Made by a program: the position numbers and the translations under genes. The notes beneath the pieces are model-generated. The model saw nothing but the letters and a program-made list of their open reading frames with translations, was not told the DNA's origin and made no database searches. Positions 20,751 to 31,242 of a stretch of 64,000 nucleotides of DNA are shown one piece after another. Within the stretch, counting starts at the first letter, position 1; each line of letters starts with the position of its first letter. Source of the stretch: Viola odorata (taxonomy: Eukaryota > Streptophyta > Magnoliopsida > Malpighiales > Violaceae); NCBI GenBank assembly GCA_963691705.1, contig OY829538.1, positions 30,710,836-30,774,835 of the forward strand. Direction: 5' to 3'.

Positions 20751-21416
20751 CGATATGACATCCGTGCAAGGCCCGTTCGATGCCGATTGATTAAGGTGTC
20801 ACTTTATTGTCTATGTCGTTGTTGTACTATTATTTTTCTATTTGGGCTTCGATGCCGCTTCCTTATTTTGTAATAATTAACAAATCTTGTGCACTTGACC
20901 AAATAATACGTGTTTCTTGGCGGTGCTGCCTTCCTGCTGATCGTACCCATCGATTGTCTGCTTTTACCTCGTGCTTGTGCTTCTTGCATGTCGCGGCATG
21001 GTGACATGCCTTCTCTTTCGTTGGGCCTGACTTCACTTTTTCAGAGCATTTAATGTTATGACCTCTTTTGTCTGATACAAAAGGGGCAGTCATGATGCTC
21101 TAAGCACACGTGTCCGCAGAGGGGAACGCTAAGGGAATGATGAGGCTGGAAATGTCTTTTCACTCGCCTGGGGTTGTACTCGTTTCCCGCGTCCCTTGTT
21201 TTTGACACGTCACACACAACAACCGTTTGATCTGTCATTCCACTTGAGCCTTAGGGTTATAAAACCCCTCTCATATTCTCTTCTCGTCTTTTGCTGCATT
21301 TTCCTAAGAAACGAACACAACTTTTTTCTTCACTTTGCGATCCGCCACCGCCTGAGTGTCTCAACTTTCTTTTCTGAAAAGGTACCTCCTATTCCGCTCT
21401 TAGCTTAGCTTTATTC
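20751..21416 (+). other. Spacer between antisense genes c and d
   Basis: No coding sequence. It holds the presumed 3' end of gene c and the promoter and leader of gene d. A possible short leader intron starts at GAAAAG|GTACCT near 21380, a layout like the leader of gene c. Confidence 0.4.
21257..21267 (+). promoter_or_regulatory. TATA box of antisense gene d
   Basis: GTTATAAAACC about 150 bp before the ATG at 21417. Confidence 0.55.
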
Positions 21417-23704
21417 ATGGCTCGCAATCACCGTTATTCTTCACCCCAATCTGCTGGGGAAGGAGATATTGAGGGTACCGCCTCCACCATTGCTTCCACC
21501 GCCGTTCTTCGGCGGCAGTTGCGAAATTATAATGTCAATCTGGATCATTTGGATGGGTACTCCACTGAAGTTGCCCCTAGGTCGCTCCGCCTCAACAGCG
21601 AGCTGTCCGGCAATCGTAGGATTCTCTATGCCAAAATGTTTAACTATGGCTTTAAACTCCCTATAGATCCTCTGATTGCAGAATTATTTTCTGAATTCGA
21701 TTTGAACGCTGCCCAGTTGAGCCCAAATGCTTACTGCGGTATTTATGCCTTTACAGCTCTTTGTAAATATGTAGGGATTGAATCCCCCTCTCTATTGTTA
21801 CTTCGATCCTTATTTCAATTGTACAGCCATAGTAACGGCGTCATAGCGATATCGCCTCGCTATGATGTTGACTCACTAAAGCCCTTCACCTAGAAATTAT
21901 TGCACCTTGAATCTTCTATCGATGCCTGGAAGAAGGGGTTTTTTATTGTCACTTTGCCCGAACCTTTGTGGCGAAGTGGGTTTAATATGAGTATTAGGGA
22001 CGGTGTCTGGGGTGGGAGGCCACATCTAGGATCAGTTGAACAAGGTTGGTTGGACAAATTGCTTAATCTGACAGAGATTCCTAGTGTTCACACCCGTGAG
22101 CTTGCATGTCGGGGCGACATCCGAGGCTGTATACAAAGTGAGCACCCTCCGCCTCATTCGTTATTCTCTGTCAATACTAACTCTGACATTTTTCTCTTAT
22201 CTTTGCAGATCCTCCCGCCGGGTGGAAACCTGAGTGCATCAAAAAATGAGAAAGAAGAGCTCTACAGAGAAGGGAAAAGGTGGATCTTGTCACTGCTTCG
22301 GGTGGTGTCGCTGCTAACATTGCGATCACGTCCACTTCTGCGCCTGAGTCTTCTTCTTGCCCTCACGGAGGTTACTGCCGCTTCAGCCACTGAGCCAATT
22401 TCCTCTCCAAGTGTAGATCCTACTCAAGCGTCATCCTCTCGACCCCCAATTACTAAAAGGAAAAAGAGGACTATCCGCATCCGCGTTATCGCTCCTACCC
22501 GCCCTTCTATTTCGACTCCCGAGGTAAGTCTTGCAAATTCCTATAGGTTTATTATTCCATTTAGTTGTCTCTTTATTCTCTTTACTCCTCTGTAGGATAT
22601 TGCTACCGTTTCTTCCACTGCCCCTTCTCACGACGGTATGGACCTGACGCGCATTCTCGGTTCCAAGAGGCCACGCCTCACCGAGGATGCCCCTTCCTCG
22701 GACGGCCTTGCCGCGGATCAAGAAAAGCATGGAAATGCCGCTGGTACTAGTCCCATAGTAGGCGATCAATTCTTTGAGCCGCCGGGGAACAGGGTTGCTT
22801 CCACGCCCTTTCCTTCTTCTTTCGCCGCGTCGTCCCCCCTCCTAACCATCAATTAGGTTTCGTGGGGGATATCTCAGAGAGCGATTTCCCTCATCTCTAG
22901 GCCAGCAGTTTCAATCTTGACGCTGGGACATCCTCCCGCTCCCCTACGTCTCCTCCTAACGTCTTCTTTGTCCCTGCTGCCACCCTAACAATCTCTCATT
23001 CCCTTGCGCCTACCGAGCCTCCGTATTTGGTGGCTGACTTGAGCACCATACTGTCTAGTGGGGCCGCTACCCACCAGGTTAACTTAAGTAACATCCGTCA
23101 ACATGGGTTCCCTGCGTTAGAGGGCGACAGCTCTCTGGTGACATCCGCATACTTGGCGGCGCATATGTTTTCACTTGAGGAGGAGGAGCGGGCTTTCCTC
23201 TCTCATGCTCAAGGTGAGCAACTTCAGTGGATACGCACCCAACTCTTCTCCGGCCTTCAAGACTTCCACTACTGGTCTAAAGATGTGACGAAGCGAGTGA
23301 GCTCTCTTAGCTCGTCCTCCAAAGAGTGGCGCGACACCAACCGCCAGCTTTTGGAAGAGGTTAACAGAAACCAAGAGGAGCTTGGAAAAAGCCGAGAGGA
23401 ACTGAGGAGGCATGCAGAAGAGCGACAAAATATGGAGGCCAGCTTGGCGGCTGCAAAGAAGGAGTTGGAGGAAGCCAAAGGGCGCGAGGCTGCCAAGGAC
23501 GCAGCCCTGCAAGCGGAACGGGCCCAACGTGCCATGCTTGAGACAGAGACGGCAGATAAATATCAGTGGTTTTCGGAGCAGACCGCGGGTATCATGGCCG
23601 ATTATTTCATTGAACGCTATGGCCGAGCCAACTTTGATGCCGATGCTATCATTCAGCTCTTCAGAGAGAAATTCGGAGGCCTTACGGAAGTCGGCTACTA
23701 TTAG
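21417..23704 (+). pseudogene. Antisense ORF d: second PF04195-like protein with coiled coil
   Basis: Diverged paralogue of gene c. The first exon starts MARNHRYSSPQSAGEGDIEG and carries LYAKMFNYGFKLPIDPLIAE and LSPNAYCGIYAF, aligned with the same stretches in gene c. An in-frame TAG at 21891-21893 is followed by an open frame with WKKGFFIVTLPEPLW. A likely intron begins near 22138 (CAAAGTGAGC) and ends near 22208 (TTTGCAG). Further pieces at 22594-22856 read GMDLTRILGSKRPRLTED, a basic possible nuclear signal. The last piece (23027-23704) is a strong coiled coil (about 23290-23540) ending ADYFIERYGRANFDADAI. Frames between 22208 and 23027 are disrupted, so this copy is probably dead. Confidence 0.55.
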
Positions 23705-23924
23705 GCAAGGAGGCCGCAGGGAGGCGAAGGGGATAACAACTTGCCAAGGCCATAGGTTTTGGTTCCTTTTCATTCGTAGGGCACCTTCCCTTTTTGTTCT
23801 GTTGTATTACGAGGCTTTTCGCTTATGCGAACCTCCGCTCTTGTACAAACAACATATATATTTTGGCTGTGACTTTCCTTTACCAATGGTTTTTCTTAAT
23901 TTGTTGCCGTTTGGAGCACCAATG

Positions 23925-24332
23925 TTGATAGAGTGATGCCGCACGCGTACTCGAGCCTTCATAGGGCCGTAATATGTAACGTTCCAAGCGGCATCGCGCT
24001 TTTCTCCTCTTTGTGAAGGTCATTTAGATAACACTATGACCGCCATTCAGTTGGAATATCTTGCCTTTCCACGACCTCATTACTTTCTCGGGTGTTTTGC
24101 CACCTCAATGTTCCTGCACATTTTCACTTATCGTTTACGTTAGTAGCGACATGTAATAGAGGGTTTAAATTACCTTAGGGTGTTTCCGCGTATACTCCAA
24201 GCTCACTTGGCGCTATCCCTCCCCCAAGATGTCGCTCGTGTCACATACTCATCCAGCCAACTTCACCGGGTTTGTTCCTTCCGGTTACTTGCTGGGGTAT
24301 CGTGACTTTTCATATTTCTTCAGTCGGCCGAG
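23925..24332. other. Probable LTR or internal sequence right of element B; no gene
   Basis: Begins TGTTGATAGAGTG directly after a PBS-like AGCACCAA. This would suit the start of a minus-strand 5' LTR, but the sequence is unlike LTR B. No coding frame of interest. Confidence 0.3.
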
Positions 24333-24845
24333 AAGTGCCACATCTCAGTGAGCCGCCTGATCAAGGTCGGCCATCACAAGGTTAGGACTTTTCACTCCTC
24401 AGCGTTGTCACCTCGCACCTCGAAACGTGCCACTTCTTAACGATGTGCTTGTGTTAGCGCCGCCATCGTAAGGATAGGATTTTCACTTTCGGGGTGGAGT
24501 TTTTATCTTCCCTGGGGTCGTGCCTCACTTAGTGATCAACCGCCTATGTGAGCACGGGTTGTCACAAGGATAGGACTTTACACTCCCAGGGGAGTCGGGG
24601 CGTGCCTCGTCTTGGTATACCGCCTGCGTGAGCACGGATATCCCAGGATAGGACTTTTCACTCCCGACGGCGCTGGAGCATGTCTCCTCTTAGCGAGCCG
24701 CCTGATCAAGGCCGGCCTCAAAAGGCTAGAACTTTTCACTTCCAGCACCATATATTTCTAGGGTTGCCGAGGCGTGCCTCGTCTCAGTGGCCTGTCTGTG
24801 TTAGCCCGGCCTACCACAAGGTTAGGACTTTTCACTCCCGACACC
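24333..24845 (+). repeat. Degenerate GC-rich tandem array, about 6 units of 80-93 bp
   Basis: Each unit contains a version of GTGCC(T/A)C...GAGCCGCCTG...CACAAGG(T/A)TAGGACTTTTCACTCC. The core (A)GGATAGGACTTTTCACTC occurs six times at roughly 24380, 24470, 24565, 24650, 24735 and 24825. Confidence 0.75.
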
Positions 24846-25820
24846 CTTTTCTCTGTTATCTACACACCACAGACAACCAACAAAGAACAAAAGATATCTC
24901 CAAAATAATTGTTAGACCATGCACCAAGGCATGTGTTGCTACCCGAATTTTGACTTATGTCGCAACTTTTTCGTTTCATTGCACGTCACATTAATAGCAC
25001 GTTTACGTCAAATTTTAATCGATTTTTGATCAATCACTATTTGTTTTAATGTTTCATGTCATTTCATGTCTTTTAAATTTTTCGTATTTTTCTCGTATTT
25101 TCGACTAAAACTGTATTTTTCGGTTTTCATCAATGCGTTTACGTATTTTTATGTTTATCGCATTTAATAGCTCGTCTAGTTCAAATTCCTATCAATTCTT
25201 GGTCCTAGGCTAGTTTGTTTAATATTCCATGTCATTTCGTGTCTTTTTAGTTTTTCTTATTTTTAACTGCCTTTTTGCGAACTTCTTTCGATCTCGAGTA
25301 AGTTTCTCGAAACCTAGGGTCGAACGTGTTATTTCTTTAATTGATAATTACGTACTATTTTTCTCTTTCACGCCACCGCATTCAGTTTCGTTCAATTTTT
25401 GTCGTAAGGACATTTATTTTGCGCGCGAACGTTTTGACACTTCCGAAAGAGAAAATAAATACGTTAAATCAACTTTCGCATTTCTTCACTGCATATTAGT
25501 TTTCTTGCCTTATTTTTCTACACATAGTTGTACCCTCGGCTCGGATTTATTTTCGTTTTTGAGCGATTTCGCTCGTGCCAAAAATATCCCGTTCGTGCCC
25601 AAAAATAGGATAAATACCACATTAATGCCATTTAATTCAATCCTATCCTCCAGCTCGGTTCCAGCTTACCTTGCTCACCACCTAGCCACACAATCAAACT
25701 TGCTCATCACTTGGCCACAAGCTTCCTTCCCTAGCTCACTATTCTGGCTAGGCATCATCATCATTTCTTCCCGTCGGTTTGCAGCCACACATGCAAACCG
25801 ACTCCAAATTTTTCTCTCCT

Positions 25821-25830
25821 CTATAAATAG
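25821..25830 (+). promoter_or_regulatory. TATA box of Ogre-like LTR
   Basis: CTATAAATAG, conserved with the related LTR on the minus strand near 36865-36840, including the following TCTTCAAGC. Confidence 0.6.
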
Positions 25831-26649
25831 CAATCTTCAAGCAACAAACCGAGGGCACCAAAACCTCCTCTTAATCACCATTTCTTGCACTACCTTCTTG
25901 GAAAAATAGCTCTCCCGGAACAAGTAAGTTCTCTCTCTCTCTCTCTAGCTTCTTTAAATTTCGTTTTTGTTTATAATGCATGAATAACTTGTTGAAACTT
26001 GTCTAAAATGCTTAGTTTTCATGTTGTTTGTGCCTCCCTTGCTTCAATTTAATTGCATGATGCTCTAGCTAATTAATAGCAATATATGCATGTTAATTAG
26101 TTTGTTTTTCTTGTCCAAAATTTACCTACTGTTGTTGTAATTTTGCTTGCTGTTTTGGGTGGTTTGGGCTACGGTTATATGGCACAAATTATTGGTACTG
26201 ATTTGCTTGAGTTTCGTTGAGTTTGTTCTACCTTGGTCTTTGGCCATGGTGGCTGGTTTGAAGAAGAAGAAAGAAAAGAGGAAGAAAGGTGATGGCGGGA
26301 AAAAGAAAGGCAAAGGTGATGGGCTTGATTTAATCCCAAGCCCATCCCGTGTAATTAATTGTTGGGCTTGATTTAATCCCAAGCCCAGCCACTGTTTTGG
26401 ACCAAAAATAGCAGGCTTGGCCCATTTGAATTTCGTATGCGTACGGTTAATTTTTCGTAAAACTTTCGTATTTAATTTCTCGTAATTTTCGCATGCGTAT
26501 AAATTGTTTATTTATTTAAGTATTAATATCGCATGAATTGTTCACATGTTCGTATGCTTTCAATGCCATATTTTACTTAATCAAGTTGCGTACTTGTTAT
26601 AAATTAAAATTTGGGCTTGGCTTGGGCCACGCCCATTTTTTAATGTCCA

Positions 26650-27270
26650 AAAATCCCTTGTGGGACCCACTTATTTTCGTATATGCCATGTATAATTTTC
26701 GTATGCCATGCATAATTTATTTCGTATATGCCATGTATAATTTTCGTAGCCATGTATAATTTTCGTATGCCATGTATAATTTGTTTCATATGCCATGTAT
26801 TTGTTTCGTATGCCATGTATAATTTTCGTATGCCATGTATAATTTTAGTATATGCCATATGTAATTTGTTTCGTATATGCCATGAACAATTTTCATACTA
26901 ATATGCCATGAATAATTTATATGCTTATATGCCATGAGCAAAATGATGTATTTACCATGTTTTATTTAATTAAATGCTTGCATGATTTAATTGATTTATT
27001 TGTGCCATGTTTTATTTAATTAAATGTTTACATATTTAAATAATTTGTTTATGCCATGCTTTATTTAATTAAATGTTTACATGTTATAAATAATTTATTT
27101 ATGCCATGTTTTATTTAATTAAATGCTTACATGATTTAAATAATTTGTTCATACCATATTTTATTTAATTAAATGCTTGCATGATTTAAATAATTTGTTT
27201 ATGCCATGTTTATTTAAATGCTTGTATGCTTCAAATGATTTATTTATTTGTTTATTCAAATATTTATTTG
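26650..27270 (+). repeat. Two AT-rich tandem repeat arrays inside the LTR
   Basis: The first array (about 26680-26940) is built from ATGCCATGTATAATTTTCGT, roughly 10 copies with variable spacing. The second (about 26945-27230) has a unit of about 55-60 bp, TGCCATGTTTTATTTAATTA followed by AATGCTTGCATGATTTAAAT, with five to six copies. Confidence 0.8.
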
Positions 27271-28230
27271 TCAAACTAAGTAAATGTTTGCATGTGCTTT
27301 TCTTATTTATTTATTTTCGAAAACATCGCTAATGCTTTCAATTTTCAAGGAAGATCAAGAGCACGCAACGCAAGTACGCTTTCTAGCCTCTTTTATTTAT
27401 TCGATGTCTTTTTGCAAATGTTATTTGTGTACATGTTATTTAAAATTGCTAAAAAACCATAATTGTATGCATGATTAAAATCAACTCATATGCTTATGTA
27501 TTTAAGTCACTTGCTTTGTTTATGCCATGAAATTAATTGCTATTTGATATATGAGCATGGTGGCTTCGATCCCACACGGTTATTTGCATTCATTAAATCA
27601 ACATCGTGCTAGTATTTATCCATGTTAGGATCACATAGTAATTAATTAATTAATCATGCATGGCCCAATGATATAAAGGGGGGAAACGTCCACTCTAGCA
27701 TAACGAACAAACGGTAACCCCGTCCTTCGTGTCCCAATCCGAAATAACATGTCCCTACGAAAATGCTAAGATGTAACGTCACCTTTGAGGGCCAAATCAC
27801 GTCAAAAATGTTTAAATAATTGGAAAGTGTCCCAATTCGGTAAGCAAACTCTGTTGACATGATGCGATCATTGGCCGATGTAAATGATTGGAAAGTGACT
27901 TGAGTTCGTGGGAAGAATTGGTTGACATGCTTCGATCATTTAAACAAATCTTTGTATATCAAAACTGTACTCAAACACCTTTTTACCGGTAACCTTTTTA
28001 AGGGTGTGACTTGGGTGCCTAACACCTTCCCAAGTCCACAATACGACCTCGAACCTTTGTTCAATGGTTTAGACCAAGCCTTAGTTTTTTTATTTTATGC
28101 CATGACCATTAGGTTCCCTAAACCTTAGAAAATAGGGTGGCGACTTCATTGTATTATGCGAAGCATCCATTTATGCTTAGCATCCGTCCCAAACCTTAAA
28201 CTCGTTTTCAACGAAAAAGGGGGTGCGACA

Positions 28231-28250
28231 GTTTGGCGACTTCACTGAGG
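28231..28250 (+). other. tRNA-Arg-type primer-binding site
   Basis: GTTTGGCGACTTCACTGAGG directly after the LTR end. This is the PBS type typical of Ogre and related Tat elements (usual form TGGCGACTTCACTGGGGA), with one change. Confidence 0.75.
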
Positions 28251-29534
28251 ACTAGTAGGGTCGAAGCCGGTTTTTTTAAGGTGTTTGTTTTTTTTACTTG
28301 CTTTAATAAACTATTTTCGTGACTATTTGTTATTGCTTTGATCAACTATCATACGCATTGCATGCATAGGCCCTACACCCAGGGGTCGCCTTACCAAATA
28401 AGTTTAGGACGGGGAGTAAGGACACCTTGGGACACGAGTCCTGGGTAATGTTCTCGAAACCCAACCCGCTCGAACCCTTAAAGTTAGCCGGACGGTTGGC
28501 CCCATTCTGGTAAGCGAATTCGGTGTACATGATTCAATCATTTGCCTATGTAAATGATTGGAAAGTGACCCGAGTTCGTGGGAAGGAATAGATGGTCGCT
28601 TTACGATACTTTTTGGACCATTCTATGGTATCGTCGGGAACCTTCAGGCCGTTAGAACTTTAGTCAACGTCAAAAGCCCCCATCACGTGCATCATACTTG
28701 TTTTGTCGTGGCTTGGTTTACCACGTTTTCTACGTTTTTTTCCTATCGCATTAATCTAGTAATGCATGTAAAGAACCTAGTAACATATTTTGTGCAAATT
28801 ACTAATACTGGAACTCTATTTTATTTTTCCCAAGATCCATCCTGCTTGTACAAATGACAGTGCCTACGCTACTTTCACTTGATACTTTTTGGGGGAAGAA
28901 GTTTCGGGAATCAAGTTGCACGAGGGGATATGTTGAAATCCGGTTTTCATTTCCGATATTGCGGCCAAGATTGGGATAGAGTAAGTGGTGATGCAAAAAG
29001 GAGAGATTGCGTCATTAGAACATTTTTTATGAGCAAACGGATCCCGACTTCCAAGATTGACACCTTCAGAATCAAGCATCTGTTGCTTAGATTTTTTTTT
29101 TACCCCATGTAACAATGTTCCTAGACTTTGTCTACTAGCTTTGGGTAGATCTAGATAGTTAATCAACTTGTAATGGTTGTAACCCCTTTTGGACGAAAAA
29201 ATATCAATGACAAAATTCGTAGTTATTCGGATAATTACGAAATGTGTTTTTCTCTCTCACACATCCAAAAGACATCGAACGGCCATCGCCTACAATCAAA
29301 TCAACCTCCCCCCCAAAATGAACCATATATAAAGCCCACCAAAAAAAACACACGAAGGACTGACCTTGGAAATAAAAAACACGCTCACAAAAAAAAATTC
29401 GGAACGCAAGAGGTAGTTATTTTGGCTTCAGCCGCGCACTCTTTTATCTTGGCCAAAATAAATACAAATTACTCCAAATTCTATTCAACCCAAAACACAA
29501 AAGATGTTTGTCTCACATAGAAGTTCACCCCCAC
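28251..29534 (+). other. Non-coding 5' internal region of Ogre-like element
   Basis: Starts with leader sequence including TGCATAGGCCCTACACCCAG, common after the PBS in such elements. A block around 28500-28590 (GTAAATGATTGGAAAGTGAC) repeats one in the LTR near 27880. No gag or other frame is recognisable, so the element is truncated or non-autonomous. Confidence 0.5.
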
Positions 29535-30420
29535 CAAATTTCATAATTTTCTGAGCAGATATCTCTCGCAAAAATATATATTTAGAACGCAAGGACAGCT
29601 GCTCCTTCTCGGTCTCAGTTGCGCGATCTTTTGTATCGGCCAAGATGGAGATGATTGGCTCGGAGTTTCCACTCGGCCAAAATATGAAAGATGTCGGAAA
29701 CAGGCTGAAATATACCCATGCAAAAATTCATAAAGTTCTGGGCAGCCAATATCGCAAAAATAAATTTAACGCAAGGACGGCTGCTCCTTCTCGGTCTCAG
29801 CTGCACGATCTTTTGTTTTGACCAAAATGGAGATGATTTGCTTGGATTTTCAACTCGGTCAAAACCTAAAATATGTTCATAACACATTGAAGTATATCCC
29901 TACAAAATTTCAGAATTTTCCGAGCAGCGTAGACTGGCAAAAGTCGCGATTGACTCCCAAACCTGTCTCTGGCGGTATACCGTCTGGCCCCTAGCGGTAT
30001 ATCGCTAGCTTCGGCCCAAAGTCCCTTCAAAATCATTTCTTCCGCAACCTCCAAATATTTCTCAGTCGCACGGTCTTTTATTTTAGCCAACATCGACACG
30101 ATTTACACGGATTTTTGCCTCGGCCAAAACATGAAAGATGTTGGCAACAAGTTAAAATGTATCCCTACCAAATTTCAGAGCATTCAGGGCGACACATCTC
30201 TCGGAAATAATTTACGCATGAGGATAGCTACTCTACTCGGTCTCAGCTGCGCGATCTTTTGTTTTAGCCAAAATGGATATGATTTACTTGGAGTTTCCAC
30301 TTGGCCAAAACATGAAAGATATTAATAACAGGCGGAAGAATACCTCCACCGAATTTCAGATTTTTTTGAGCAATGAATCTCTCAAGAAAAATTTAGAACG
30401 CCACAGCAGCTCCTTCTTGG
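29535..30420 (+). repeat. Tandem satellite-like repeats, about 5 units of 180-240 bp
   Basis: Units contain AATTTCAGAATTTTCTGAGC, GCAAGGACAGCTGCTCCTTC, TCTCAGCTGCGCGATCTTTT and GGCCAAAATGGAGATGATTT in order. Successive units begin near 29535, 29725, 29905, 30165 and 30345. One carries an inserted GCGGTATACCG/TAGCGGTATA block (29970-30005) also found in the gypsy LTRs at 5 kb and 9.4 kb. Confidence 0.75.
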
Positions 30421-30423
30421 ATG

Positions 30424-31242
30424 GATGTGAGACAAAATTGGATTCGTCTCACATAATGCAATGAATTCGCCACCCTATTTTTGTTTCTAATTTTTGTTTC
30501 TAAGGTTTAGGGAACCTAAAGTCTGATAACATGACAGAAAACAAAGTAATAAAAAAGCTAAGGCTAATAGAAAGGGTCTAAACTCCAAAACGGTGATCAT
30601 GGACTCGAGAAGGTATTAGACACCCGAGTCTTATCCAAAAAGGTTACCGCATAAAAGAGGTGTTTGAAATCATGCTTGAAAAACATAAAAATTCTAATTT
30701 AGTGATCATGCAAATTGAGCGAATTAGATTCCAATATTTCTAAATGATCATGCATACGAGTATATATGCGAAAAAGCGTTAAAATAAATAAAAATGTGAG
30801 AAAGGTGTACTTGTGAAGGGTTGTCGATTGATTTACCCTACAAAGCCGAGAATATTTGCACGAGTAAAATGATAAGCGAAAAATAAATAAATATTTAACA
30901 ATTATTGCAAACAAGCAAAACAATTAATTTTAACAATTAAACGCGAGCAAAATAATTAATTAAACATTCAAAAGTATGCAAAAATAATTATTTAAACAAT
31001 ACAAGAATACGATTGATCGGTATAAAAAACAATGCGATGGGCCGAAAATTGGGAAAATAGTAAATAGTAAATACGAAAAAAAATGAGCAAAAATGAAAGT
31101 GACACGAAATAAAAATGGTAAATAGTAAATAAATGACAATAATAAACAAAAACATGATTGATATTAAAAAGGTCAGTAGTAGGACAAAAAATGGAAAGAT
31201 GCAGATTTGCTCTGATGAAATGTCAAAAATCGGGTAGGAACA
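30424..31242 (-). repeat. 3' LTR remnant of minus-strand Ogre-like element
   Basis: Matches 35540-36165 and then 37320-37415 plus 39404-39476 of the other LTR. It lacks the promoter-bearing middle and the terminal TGTCGCACCCCCC end. Confidence 0.75.

Larger units (their letters stand above)
16473..23924 (-). mobile_element. Internal 3' region of Tat-type element B, with genes on its antisense (plus) strand
   Basis: The LTR at 15958-16472 and its PPT-side flank say the element reads right to left. Yet all coding-like frames here (16676-23704) are on the plus strand, antisense to the element. Antisense extra ORFs between pol and the 3' LTR are known in the Tat lineage of plant Ty3/gypsy elements. 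No gag or pol is visible in this interval. A TTGGTGCT PBS-like motif at 23924-23910 on the minus strand suggests the internal region ends near 23925, though the sequence beyond does not match LTR B. Confidence 0.5.
24934..28230 (+). mobile_element. Ogre/Tat-like long LTR (3.3 kb), plus strand
   Basis: Starts TGTTGCTACCCGA and ends GGGGGTGCGACA, directly followed by a tRNA-Arg-type PBS. The same ends occur in the minus-strand LTR at 35500-39476. A TATA box (CTATAAATAGCAATCTTC) at 25821 matches the one in that LTR near 36865-36840. The LTR is AT-rich, has a (TC)n run at about 25930-25948 and long tandem repeats at 26650-27270. The open stretch at 25229-25909 overlaps the promoter and is probably accidental. 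Confidence 0.75.

Noticed and set aside
24043..24053. CATTCAGTTGG matching the gypsy LTR sequence expected right of element B
   Set aside because: Only 11 bp agree and flanking bases diverge at once, so it does not mark the far border of element B.
25229..25909. 226-codon open frame inside the 3.3-kb LTR
   Set aside because: It overlaps the LTR TATA box, has no recognisable domain, and is not seen in the related LTR at 35500-39476.
26640..26858. Minus-strand frame with repeated IIHGIRKLYMA peptides
   Set aside because: It simply translates the ATGCCATGTATAATTTTCGT tandem repeat of the LTR.
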